Below, piece after piece: positions 1 through 9,526 of a DNA stretch of 64,000 nucleotides; the stretch's first letter is position 1, and each line of letters starts with the position of its first letter. The translations under genes were made by a program, and so were the position numbers. Origin of the DNA: Volvox africanus (lineage: Eukaryota; Chlorophyta; Chlorophyceae; Chlamydomonadales; Volvocaceae); NCBI GenBank assembly GCA_030268105.1, contig BSDZ01000040.1, positions 310,001 to 374,000 of the forward strand. Reading direction: 5' to 3'. Under the pieces are notes generated by a model, which was not told the DNA's origin, did no database searches, and saw nothing but the letters and a program-made list of their open reading frames with translations.

Positions 1-1
1 A

Positions 2-2518
2 CGGGTGAAGGAGTTTTGCACGCAGCGTGGCGTTAAGCATGAGCTGTCCGCCCCTTACACGCCACAGCAGAATGGTAAGGCTGAGCGTCTTAACCGCACC
101 CTGCTGGATAAAATGCGGACGATGTTGGCTGAGTCCGGTGTTCCAAAGAAGTGGTGGCATGAGGCGCTTTATACGGCGTCCTATCTGCGTAATCGCTCGC
201 CTTCTTTGGGGAAGCCTAAGACCCCGTTTGAGCTGTTCACTGGTTTGGTTCCTGATGTGTCCCATTTGCGCGTCTTTGGCTGTGTCGCGTACGTGCATGT
301 GCCTAAGGGCCAGGGTGATAAGCTGGACCCTCGGGCACTTAAGGGCACTCTTCTGGGTTACGAACCAAATTCCAAGGCATATCGTGTGTTGCTCGAGGAT
401 GAGAGCATTTTGGTGTCACGTGATGTGACGTGCCATGAGTCGGCTTTTCTGTTCTGTGATGGTTCTCCTGCAGAGAAGGCAGAGGCTTCTGAGCCGTTGT
501 GGTTTGATGTTATGCCGTGTGCTGATGTTGTGAGTGCGGCTGTTGTCCCTGGCACTTCTCAGGCTGCTGGTGCCTCCGTGGAAGCGGCGGGTATGGCCGG
601 CCAGAGTGCTGCAGGTGATGCTCCCAACGTTCCTACTGCTGGTGCCCCCGCGGGAGATGCGGGTGAGGCCGGTATGGACGGTGGTGAGGACCCTCCACCC
701 TTGATCCATTCGGAGGACGAGGAGCAGGATGAAAAGGAGGATGAAGAAGAGAGTGATGGGGAGGATGGCGTTTCCTCCGATGATGATGATGATGATGGAG
801 GCGGAGCAGCCGATATGGGCTCTTCCCCTGGTTCGGGATCCGGATCTGGCCCTGGTTCGGGTTCATGTTCGGGGTCTGGCTCTGGTTCTGAAGGAGCTTT
901 TCCCACTCCGCAACCGCGTACATCTGGTAGGGCAAGGAAGCCCAACTCGTTACTGAAGGATTACGTTTTGCTTGCGGATGCTAAGGAAGTGATTGAGCCT
1001 AAGACGCTGGCTGAAGCACAAGCTCGTGAGGATTGGCCTCATTGGAAGTTGGCGATGGACGAAGAAATGCGGTCTCTGATGGAAAATATTACCTGGGACC
1101 TTGAGGAGCTTCCCCAGGGTGCGAAGCAGATCGGGCTGAAGTGGGTGTTCAAACTTAAGCGTGACGCCCATGGCAATGTTGAGCGATATAAAGCTCGGCT
1201 CGTCGCCAAGGGGTTTACCCAAAAGGAGGGAGTTGATTTTGGGGAAGTGTTTGCGCCTGTCGGCAAGTATGCCATTTTACGTGCACTGTTGGCTGTTGTG
1301 GCGGAGCAAGATCTTGAGCTGCATCAGCTCGACATCAAAACCGCTTTTCTCAATGGTGTACTGGAGGAAGAAGTGTTTACGGAGCAACCGCCCGGTTATC
1401 ATCTGGGTGATTCAAATATGGCATGTCATCTTCGCCGATTGCTGTATGGCTTGCGCCAGGCTCCCCGTGCCTGGTATGTGCGTTTGCGCTCTGTCTTGGA
1501 GCAGATGGGCTTAAAGCCTTCGGTTGCTGATCCAGGCTTGTTCATTAAGGAGGAGAATGGAGAAAAGGTGTACATCCTCGTGTACGTGGATGATTTACTT
1601 ATCGCCTGCAAATCAATCAGCCTGGTTGAGTGCATTAAGGCACAGTTGCAAGGGGCTTTTGACATGCGTGGCCTAGGAGAGGCATGCTTCTATTTGGGTT
1701 TTGAGATCAAGCGTGATAGGCGTGCACGGTCCCTTCACATCTCTCAGAAGCGTTACGTTATGGAGGTCTTGTCTAAGTTCTCCATGGAGGGTGCTAATAA
1801 GCGATGCACCCTGCTGGATGCTGGCGTGCGTCTGACTTCAGAGGGAGGACAGTTGGATACGGCAAGGTTTCCGTACAGTGAGCTTATCGGGAGTTTGCTC
1901 TACCTATCAGTCTGCTCACGTCCGGACATCTCGTTCACCGTGGGAGCTTTGGCTCGTCACATGTCCAAGCCCACGGTGGAGCACTGGAATGTTGCAAAGG
2001 GCGTTCTGAGATATCTGTCGGGTACTCAAGGTTTGGGTATCTTATTCGCAGGCCGTTTGGAGTTATCTGGTTTTTGCGATTCCGATTATGCTGGCGCTTT
2101 AAGCCGTCGTTCTACGTCTGCATATGTTTTCCTGTTGGGCAATGGGGCGATTTCATGGTCGTCCAAGCTTCAGCCCACTGTGGCTACGTCCACTGCAGAA
2201 GCTGAGTACATGGCCTCGGCTGCTGCAATTAAGGAGGCGTTGTGGCTTCGTCATCTATTACACGATCTGGGAGTTGGTGTGGAAGCTGTGCCGCTCAGGT
2301 GTGATAGCACCTCCTGCATTTCCATGCTTGTGAGTCCAATTTCTACGGCTCGCACTAAGCATATAGATATCTACCATCATTTTGCCCGTGAGAGAGTAGA
2401 AAGGGGTGAAATTCGGATGGTGCAGTGCACTACTGCGGAGCAAGTCGCGGATATTCTCACAAAGGCTCTACCTAAGGAGAAGCTGCGCTTCTGCATATCT
2501 GGCATGGGCATGGAGTAA
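2..2518 (+). CDS. Ty1/copia-type retrotransposon polyprotein, 3' part
   Basis: The reading frame is already open at the window edge and stops at 2518, so the 5' part (gag, protease, start of integrase) lies outside. In order it shows: the end of the integrase core with the TPQQNGKAERLNRT block that carries the catalytic Glu; an Asp/Glu-rich and Gly-Ser-rich linker (about 660-900); a copia-class reverse transcriptase (RVT_2) with KARLVAKGFTQ, DIKTAFLNG, LYGLRQAPRAWY and the YVDD active site at about 1583-1594; and an RNase H with CDSDYAG and TSTAEAEYMA near 2190-2217. The domain order integrase-RT-RNase H is that of copia, not gypsy, elements. I see no frameshift or stop in this part, so the copy may be young. 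A volvocine copia element (Osser) is known; relation to it is an inference. Confidence 0.95.
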   Translation, partial: RVKEFCTQRGVKHELSAPYTPQQNGKAERLNRTLLDKMRTMLAESGVPKKWWHEALYTASYLRNRSPSLGKPKTPFELFTGLVPDVSHLRVFGCVAYVHVPKGQGDKLDPRALKGTLLGYEPNSKAYRVLLEDESILVSRDVTCHESAFLFCDGSPAEKAEASEPLWFDVMPCADVVSAAVVPGTSQAAGASVEAAGMAGQSAAGDAPNVPTAGAPAGDAGEAGMDGGEDPPPLIHSEDEEQDEKEDEEESDGEDGVSSDDDDDDGGGAADMGSSPGSGSGSGPGSGSCSGSGSGSEGAFPTPQPRTSGRARKPNSLLKDYVLLADAKEVIEPKTLAEAQAREDWPHWKLAMDEEMRSLMENITWDLEELPQGAKQIGLKWVFKLKRDAHGNVERYKARLVAKGFTQKEGVDFGEVFAPVGKYAILRALLAVVAEQDLELHQLDIKTAFLNGVLEEEVFTEQPPGYHLGDSNMACHLRRLLYGLRQAPRAWYVRLRSVLEQMGLKPSVADPGLFIKEENGEKVYILVYVDDLLIACKSISLVECIKAQLQGAFDMRGLGEACFYLGFEIKRDRRARSLHISQKRYVMEVLSKFSMEGANKRCTLLDAGVRLTSEGGQLDTARFPYSELIGSLLYLSVCSRPDISFTVGALARHMSKPTVEHWNVAKGVLRYLSGTQGLGILFAGRLELSGFCDSDYAGALSRRSTSAYVFLLGNGAISWSSKLQPTVATSTAEAEYMASAAAIKEALWLRHLLHDLGVGVEAVPLRCDSTSCISMLVSPISTARTKHIDIYHHFARERVERGEIRMVQCTTAEQVADILTKALPKEKLRFCISGMGME

Positions 2519-2704
2519 CTGCCTGTGATTACTGCGCTTATGGTTTGCTGATTGCGTGGGAGCATGAACACACACACCACCACTGCTGCGTTACGTGTCT
2601 AACTGGTTGCATATTTAGTACTCGTTTTTTGAGTCTTTGCTGTCTTTTGCTGACTATATGTGTTGATCGTTAGCAGGTCGTTAGGAAGTCCGTCCGCGTG
2701 GGAG

Positions 2705-3132
2705 TGTTAAGTTTCGGCCTGACTTCCTTAGTTTAAATTGCTGTCTTAACGATTGGTATTCTCGGTGGAATCTAGGTCTTGCTTATTTAGGCTGTTTCTG
2801 TCATGAAGACATGAAGTATCTGTCATGGCGTAAGACTGGCGTTTGGTATTCTGACACTAAGCCAGCAATCACTTGCCTAATCAGTGCGCTTGAAGATCTA
2901 GATCGGTGGTACGACACTAAACTCTTTGACTATATATTTGGCGAGGTTCTCATACCTCATTAGCTGTTTTGCAGCAATCCGTTGCTTGCTTGAGACTTTT
3001 GCTCTTGTCTCTTAATAGGCTTGAGGCACGGTGCAGCTCACCAGTTGGACACGCAGCAGCCGGACTACTAATCTGCTTTGAGCTTGCAGGTTTATACGTA
3101 GGCTTCGGCTGCATCGACACGTTTTTCCAACA
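2705..3132 (+). repeat. Candidate 3' LTR of the copia element
   Basis: A purine-rich stretch (GTGGGAG) directly precedes TGTTAAG at 2705, the usual arrangement of polypurine tract followed by a TGTT-type LTR start. A TATATAT box lies at 2931-2937. An end at 3132 (..CCAACA) would give TGTT/AACA terminal inversion, but the end is a guess because the 5' LTR is outside the window and cannot be compared. Confidence 0.35.
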
Positions 3133-3309
3133 CGCGACACCTTGGGGAATGAAATTTAGGCCGAGAGGCGTTGATGTGACCTTGACCGGGGTCAAAGGAG
3201 ACTGAGAAACTTCTTTGTAGTCATACGATTGTTCTTGGCCAAAATAAAGATACCTTGCAATATAGAAATATATGACAAATATCGCGTTTCCGCCGGGCGA
3301 GATATTATG

Positions 3310-3590
3310 TGTGTAGGATAGGGGGGTACATCACCCGTGGCCACTAACCTGGCAGTCCCTACCTTCCCCGGTGTTTCTGGGCACCCTCATCCGGTCTCCC
3401 ATGCCGACTTCTCCGAAATCAGTGGTTTTCCCAGGTTCAGCACCCACCACCAGCATCCAGCGGAATCTGCCGAATCAACTAAGGCGTCAACCCCGCTACT
3501 GGTCAGCTCGCAGGTCACTTTAATTGGGGTCGTCACCGTCCATCGTCATGGGGGCACCCTGCCCTTAACATTAGGGTCTCTGGCCCGCTC
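3310..3590 (+). repeat. Dispersed repeat, copy A
   Basis: About 280 bp, starting near GTGTAGGATAGGGGGG and running to about 3590, recurs nearly identical in the opposite orientation at about 41566-41851. Both copies share the same open frame but without an ATG, so I do not call a gene. Past 3590 the similarity stops, so copy A is truncated relative to copy B. Probably the end of a transposable element. Confidence 0.8.
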
Positions 3591-3730
3591 TCAGTCGGGG
3601 TAGAACCTGGACCTCCAGGGGCATATTAGTCGTGCCATAACAGTCGTGCCTGAATAGTCATATTATGTTTGGTCCGTCACATCTTTGTTACAGAGAGACA
3701 GAGAGACCGACGGTCATGGGCAATCCCACA

Positions 3731-3771
3731 GGGCGGGGCCCCCCTGAGCGCTTCGCGCCAGGGCCCCGCCC
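3731..3771. repeat. GC-rich perfect inverted repeat
   Basis: GGGCGGGGCCC at 3731-3741 pairs with GGGCCCCGCCC at 3761-3771 (11 bp, no mismatch) around a 19-nt centre. It could form a strong hairpin in either strand. It lies downstream of the truncated dispersed repeat and may belong to a mobile element. Confidence 0.75.
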
Positions 3772-4115
3772 AAAAATGTTAGCGATGGTGACGTCGGCCG
3801 CGTTGTTCGGACTGTCAGCATGCCCGTGGCCGACTTCAGCGACGACGATCGGAGGCGTTGATGAGTTCTTCATTTCTGAACACCAGATTATTCTCTTCGT
3901 AAATTATGTATGAAGCTCCTTCTCATGTGATAAAAGCCGCTAAGCCAGGAAAGTTACTTATGGATGGGTACGCCGGATTACGGCATCATCATACAAGGGA
4001 CGTATCCCGGCCCCAATAAAAAGGGTTGAGGCTCGTGTCATAACATCACAACCTCATCCACTATTCTTCATTTTATATACATGGCTTTTGAATGTCTGCG
4101 TAGGGCGTAATGAAA

Positions 4116-4135
4116 GACACATGACCGGGAGACCT
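4116..4135 (+). repeat. 20-bp direct repeat, first copy
   Basis: GACACATGACCGGGAGACCT occurs here and again at 6362-6381. Flanking bases do not match. Too long for an ordinary target-site duplication; possibly the edge of an element or a short interspersed word. Confidence 0.8.
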
Positions 4136-4559
4136 AGCTGGAAAGAACGGGAGCCGCTTAGGTTCAATGAGCTTTTCCCGTCGGAATTTACATTTCAATT
4201 TGAATTATACTCAGAGAATTTGGATAAACATACGTAAATTGATTGAAATTTTTTCAGTCCCTCCCCGGGGAGTTTGTTTGCCAGTTTATCACTTAATCTC
4301 TCTTACTGTCAGACGAAACCTGTGTGACCGGTGTAAATCTAAGTCCCCGCCCGCCATTTGATCGTGAGGAACATAGCTGTCCTCAGACGGCGTATAAATG
4401 CACATATGAATGCTTATTAGTAATCCTGAGTTTTACAGCCTTGTTACAATATGATATCCTATTAACTTACGTTATTGCGTGTGCATTGCTGCTTCCCTGA
4501 ATTTTGCAATGTAACGTAACCTTGCAGCAGGCACGGCATTTTCGGCGAGATAAGGTTTC

Positions 4560-4892
4560 ATGGAAAGCGCCCAACCGCGACGTGACATCGTCAAGGACCC
4601 AGTGACAAACGTGGCGGCGGTGGGCTCAAATTCAGATAATGGCAGCCACCACGACAGAGAAGACGCGGGGGATCTTCCTCAAATCAAGGCGGCCAGAAGT
4701 AGCATCCCTAAGGACAATCCAGACACACAGAAGTTGCTTAAATTTATAGAGGATAAATACGTTACACTTAAAATGGAGTATGCCATCCAAAAATGGCGTA
4801 TGCCGTCTCTACCATCATTTCCTCCTGATTGGTCCATTGATGTGCGCGCACACAGTGGCCAGAGTGCTAGGAGCATGAACTGCATCAGTTAA
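4560..4892 (+). CDS. Hypothetical 110-residue ORF
   Basis: An ATG-started frame of 110 codons with a polar, non-repetitive composition. No domain recognised. No splice sites, neighbour or regulatory signal supports it, and an open frame of this length can arise by chance. It could be an exon or a transposon remnant. Listed only because it is the best frame in a gene-poor stretch. Confidence 0.2.
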   Translation: MESAQPRRDIVKDPVTNVAAVGSNSDNGSHHDREDAGDLPQIKAARSSIPKDNPDTQKLLKFIEDKYVTLKMEYAIQKWRMPSLPSFPPDWSIDVRAHSGQSARSMNCIS

Positions 4893-6152
4893 GAGTGCTA
4901 AGTTTTGTTGCCCAGGTTCAACAATATGCGCGCGTGGCTTCGCGCATCGTGTCGCGCTGAGTGGCATCATTATTCATTTCCTGCACTGTAATTATATGGG
5001 TTCGTCGGTCCGGAGCGAGAAAAGGCGGGCTTGCAGTTCGATGCATAAGGAATGCAGCAAACAAGCCCCCGTTGTTAAGCCTGCCTCGCTCTATCTATAA
5101 ATGGCTCTGATAATTTTGGAACGCATAAAAGATTGATTGCTTTGGGGACGGGTTTAAAGCGCTCATGCCAGAACGTAATTGTGAACGGTCAAGCAGCGAT
5201 GAGTATGCAAGCGAGCTGCAATTATCTTACGCATGGAATTAAGGAGTCACTGTATGCAAAATGGTAGATTCGAATAAGCTTGTAACTTACATTGTCTTGC
5301 AGAGGACATATTTGTAAGTACGGACAGCCTTTGCCGGAGGCACAGTTCGTGATCTTCAGGCTCAGCATGGGTGTTCGCTGAAGTCATGAAGCTGAAGGCA
5401 GTGTTCTGTTCGCGGGGCAGTGTTGATGTTCGACCAGAAAACCTCCCTGCACCGGACTTGGTTCCGGAGCTAACGGATCTCCAATCCCTAGTGACTGCGC
5501 TATCTCTATCTGTCTGTCATTCTTTGTAATGTAACATACGGCGAACTCTCTGCTTTATGTTCCTTGATACGATTAACAGCCACAGCCCTCTCCCAAACGA
5601 TCAACTCCAATGATCCTTCCGCAGGTTCATGCCTTAAGCCCAATAAGGCCCACAATATAGTGAAATTGGCGCTCCGTGGATGACCCATTTAGTGGATGAA
5701 GTTAAGCAGTTCGGGTTCAGGACTGTATATTATTCCTGCCTAATACTCCGACTCCCGACTGCTTGTGTAATAGTCGTACACGTACGGCACACGCATTTCC
5801 ACATATGGAGATAGATGCAAGGTAAGCACCTTCTCAACATCTCGTCATAGAGGCCCTTGCGGCTCTCACTACTCCAGGCTGGCGAAGCTTAACGCATCCA
5901 CCTCTCTCCATGCAGCCAGCCCGCGAGCCGGTAAGCCAGCGAGCCAGCAGTCCAACCAGCAGCCCACACGCGTTCGCTGCCCAGCCCGCCCACATCCAGA
6001 TACACCTTGTGGGAGTCCCACCCACAAGTACGGCAGCACACGACTACTCTGCTGGTGCCGTGGACGATCAATATTCGTCGTTCACTCTCATTTCGTCTGT
6101 TCGACCCGGTTCATGCGGGTCTATCCACATCCACGACAGCAAGCACGCCATG

Positions 6153-6230
6153 CGTGATACACGGCACATAACACGGCACGATACATGCTTCTGTACACGG
6201 CACGATACACGGCATGATACACGGCACGAA
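6153..6230 (+). repeat. Degenerate ACACGGCACGAT tandem repeat
   Basis: About five imperfect units of ACACGGCACGAT and variants in 78 bp, interrupted by a short unrelated stretch in the middle. Confidence 0.75.
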
Positions 6231-6361
6231 GGGTTACAGATATATGCATCAAGGGCATTGAATCGATATGAAATATAAATAGATATATAGATAAATAGAT
6301 TTGACAATTACGGGGAATAACAAGTACATGAATTAAATATATAAATCCCATGTATATGTAC

Positions 6362-6381
6362 GACACATGACCGGGAGACCT
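6362..6381 (+). repeat. 20-bp direct repeat, second copy
   Basis: Second occurrence of GACACATGACCGGGAGACCT, 2.2 kb from the first at 4116-4135. Confidence 0.8.
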
Positions 6382-7891
6382 CAATCACTCCATTCATGTC
6401 TCAGAGCGGCAAAATTACTGTTGAAGGCACGCCACAAAAATGCGGATATCACACCCTCTGTGTTAGTACATATTTCTTTTGGCGGTTAAATAAAACATCA
6501 GGGTACAATTATATTTCGGTGTTTACCGGTTGTGTTAGATTGAGGATAATCAGTGAAGGTGGAATACACATGGAAAATAAATCCTGAGTACCCCGCGCGA
6601 TTCCTTTGATACCGAGCGGTAGTGCCACAATACTGACAGCCATGATCGCTTTGGTCAAAGAAAATAAGTCCCAGGGCGGGATCGCGTGCGAAACTAACAT
6701 GGTGATTGTAAATTGACACCGTACATTGCGAAGTGCCGTAAGCGAGCTTAACTTGGCAGTACAATGCGCCCCAGAGCCGGATCTGGTACGGTCCATCCTA
6801 CCATCGAAAGCAAACCACAGCATGTTAAAAAATATATAATACAAATTTGAATGCTTCAACAAACATCATAAGGACTTTATTTGAATTTTGGCGTGATATC
6901 TTTACCGATCGATTATGGCTGCCGTTGAAATCGAATTCCGGTGTTGGAATTGCCGTGAACTTCGCGATATGAGAAATCGTTGGTTTATAGGGTCTAATTA
7001 TATGTTGACGACTAAGGGAGGAGCTGCGGGCTTCATGACTCGTCGCTTGTTGTGCCCTTCTTCTCGGCAGCCCTCGCGTATAACGCATTGCAGCATACAG
7101 CGTAAATAAACAGCGACAGGAGGCCGCTAAATATACGCATGTTTATATAAATAATTTAATGGTTTATGATGGCGTTGAAAAGGCGTACCAGTGGATGCAT
7201 TTATAAAAGGGGTAACAAAGTTTTGCAATATATTCATTGGCTGAGTAAAGTGCCAGCGGTACGTTAACCCATGGATTGACACCCTTTCAAAAAATCAATA
7301 AATTTTATAAGCTTATGGCTATCTGATCCTATAACAGCAAAGAAGCGAGGTCTATGCCTTGCAAACCGAAGCAACTCATTCGTCCATTAAATCGGAATAA
7401 AACCTACCGAGCTCATACGATGCTTCTGTAATATTCTGAAGCAAAAGTTATATATGGTTTCACAGGGAATAGGTTGTGAGCTTAGGGCTTTCATCGTAAC
7501 GTGTTGTACGGCCTGTCGTCCGAAGTTATCTATTAGAAACGTCTGCGCCATGCCCAGATGCATAAGCCAGCGAAATTGACCCACATTAAATTTGTAAAAA
7601 ATTTTACAGTATTAGCCACTGTGACAAAATGTTGCGTTTCTTGCGATAATGTCGGAACTGTGCACTACTATTCCCACACCCCGTCACACATTCCGACGCT
7701 GCGAGAGCATGTAGTATATCTAATACAAGCAAATATTAATTTTAATATGTTATTAAGTTCAGACTGTACCGTTTCTCGGACCCTGAATTTGTCGCATAGA
7801 CATCCCCCCACTTTTTTATTGTCGACAAAAGAGCAATACCTGTAAATCTATTTAATACACAATTTATCTAAATTACAAACAAGTTACAGAG

Positions 7892-8248
7892 ATGTTTGAG
7901 AACATCGCTGGTCGTATACAGCTGTTATGTGGTGCAGTAGCAAGGCTCCAAAATCAACATCGCAAGTCCGCGAGATATGTGAATTTCCTATCATCAAGTA
8001 AAATCCTACAATTGTTCATGATATCATGTCTGATCTCCTGGTCGGTGTTGTGTTGCGGGAGCTTCACGACGAGGAAGATGGCACACAGTAACGGTGAGTT
8101 GGATGGTTGGCTGCTTTTAAAGATCAATCGCTACCCCCCCACACACACAAAAATCACCACCAGCAACAACAGCAGCAGTAACAACAACAACAGCAGCAGT
8201 AACAACAACAACAACAGCAGCAGTAACAACAACAACAGCAGCAGCAGT

Positions 8249-8283
<35 letters not shown>

Positions 8284-9495
8284 CCACCCACACCACCACC
8301 ATCTATCACCATCACCATCACTATCATCATCACTACCACCATCCATCACCATCACCATCACTATCATTATCACCACCACAATCATCATCACCACCACCAC
8401 CACCACCAATCTGTAACGCTTACATACACATGTAAACACAGATACATATCCACTTTGCCCAATGGCGGCGGCTCGCTCAGTACACTTGCCCTGATATTCG
8501 ATGTGATAATGTATCGCATATCAAACGGTGTGAGAGGTGCGATGAATGAGAGGGATATACATACATACATTGGGTTCTTTCGGCTTGGCTGTGTAAGAGA
8601 GTGCTTTCCTGCTGGTGTTTCTGCTCCGAGGGGATCTGTGTGTGTCTGTCAGGCTCTAGCCAGGTCAGTTTCGGGTTAGAGGAGAGGTTTCCCCGTCCTT
8701 TGAGCAGCTAGGTGTCCCCCGTTTTCTGTTGGACCTTTCTGTGGTTTCTTGGTGGCCCTGAAGTGCTCTGTGAGTGGCCAGGCGAGAGCCTGTGAGGGCT
8801 CGCTGGCCCTAGTGAGAGGGGTATATGTATGATCGGCGCCTGATGTATGTATGTATGTATGTATGTCTCTCTCACTCATCGCACCTATATACATATACGT
8901 ATACATATACATATACATACATACATTATAAAATTAATACAATATATACTTTGCAGTACTTTTTGCTCTGGTACTTCGATGCGATTGGAATAAACCCGCT
9001 ATCAACCTGCTGGTCAGTCGTCTACACTGAATATCCCGCAAATCGTTCGACAGGGTCTGGTGGTTCTGTGCTGCTGAGTCGTCCAGCAGCAGAGGCCCGC
9101 CGTACCTTGTACATGGTTGGCAGCATGTTCCTCGTTTACTAATGACTGACTCGTTAGGTAACTACTCAATACTGTTCTAGAAGCCTGGACATCTTACTAC
9201 GATTAGCCTCTGCTCCCCCCCTCAACTTGACTTCGCAACAGAGGTAGGTCAAAGCGTTGACCGTGAACTATCTGAACATCCATATTCGTCTGGTTTCGGA
9301 GACAACGACGAGAACAACCCTAACTACCAACTCTATTCTAATCACTTTCTGGGTCGACACAGTGACCAAGTACGACATAACAGCCTTGAGCTGCCCGAGA
9401 GCTTCATGTCGGCAGTTGGAACGGCGGCTGCCCCAACAGACGTCCCAGATCAAACTCCGCCGTCACGGCCACTCTCACCGCCAACGCCACTGTCA

Positions 9496-9526
<31 letters not shown>

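Larger units (their letters stand above)
3591..4559. other. Spacer without recognisable gene
   Basis: No gene recognised. It holds a GC-rich inverted repeat at 3731-3771 and one member of a 20-bp direct repeat at 4116-4135. Composition is more AT-rich than the coding parts of the window. Confidence 0.5.
4893..7864. other. Gene-poor spacer upstream of the ECM gene pair
   Basis: About 3 kb in which I recognise no gene. It contains a degenerate tandem array at 6153-6230, the second 20-bp direct repeat at 6362-6381 and AT-rich stretches. Promoter elements for the gene at 7892 should lie at its right end but I cannot point to one. Confidence 0.5.

Noticed and set aside
3337..3603. 89-codon frame in dispersed repeat copy A
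   Set aside because: Starts at GTG and is cut off where the repeat truncates. Treated as part of a repeat rather than a gene.
3855..3880. TGATGA and CTGA boxes suggesting a C/D snoRNA
   Set aside because: The boxes are only about 13 nt apart, with no terminal stem and no room for a guide.
8131..8439. Poly-Leu, poly-Cys and poly-Val frames over the trinucleotide array
   Set aside because: All frames of a CAA/CAG/CAC array are open. It lies in an intron and is missing from copy 2.
8957..9141. Possible extra exon in intron 1 (YFLLWYF...), also in copy 2 at about 18231-18444
   Set aside because: An 11- versus 15-bp difference shifts the frame between the copies, and exon 1 joins the 9242 (18546) exon directly in phase, so the segment is intronic.
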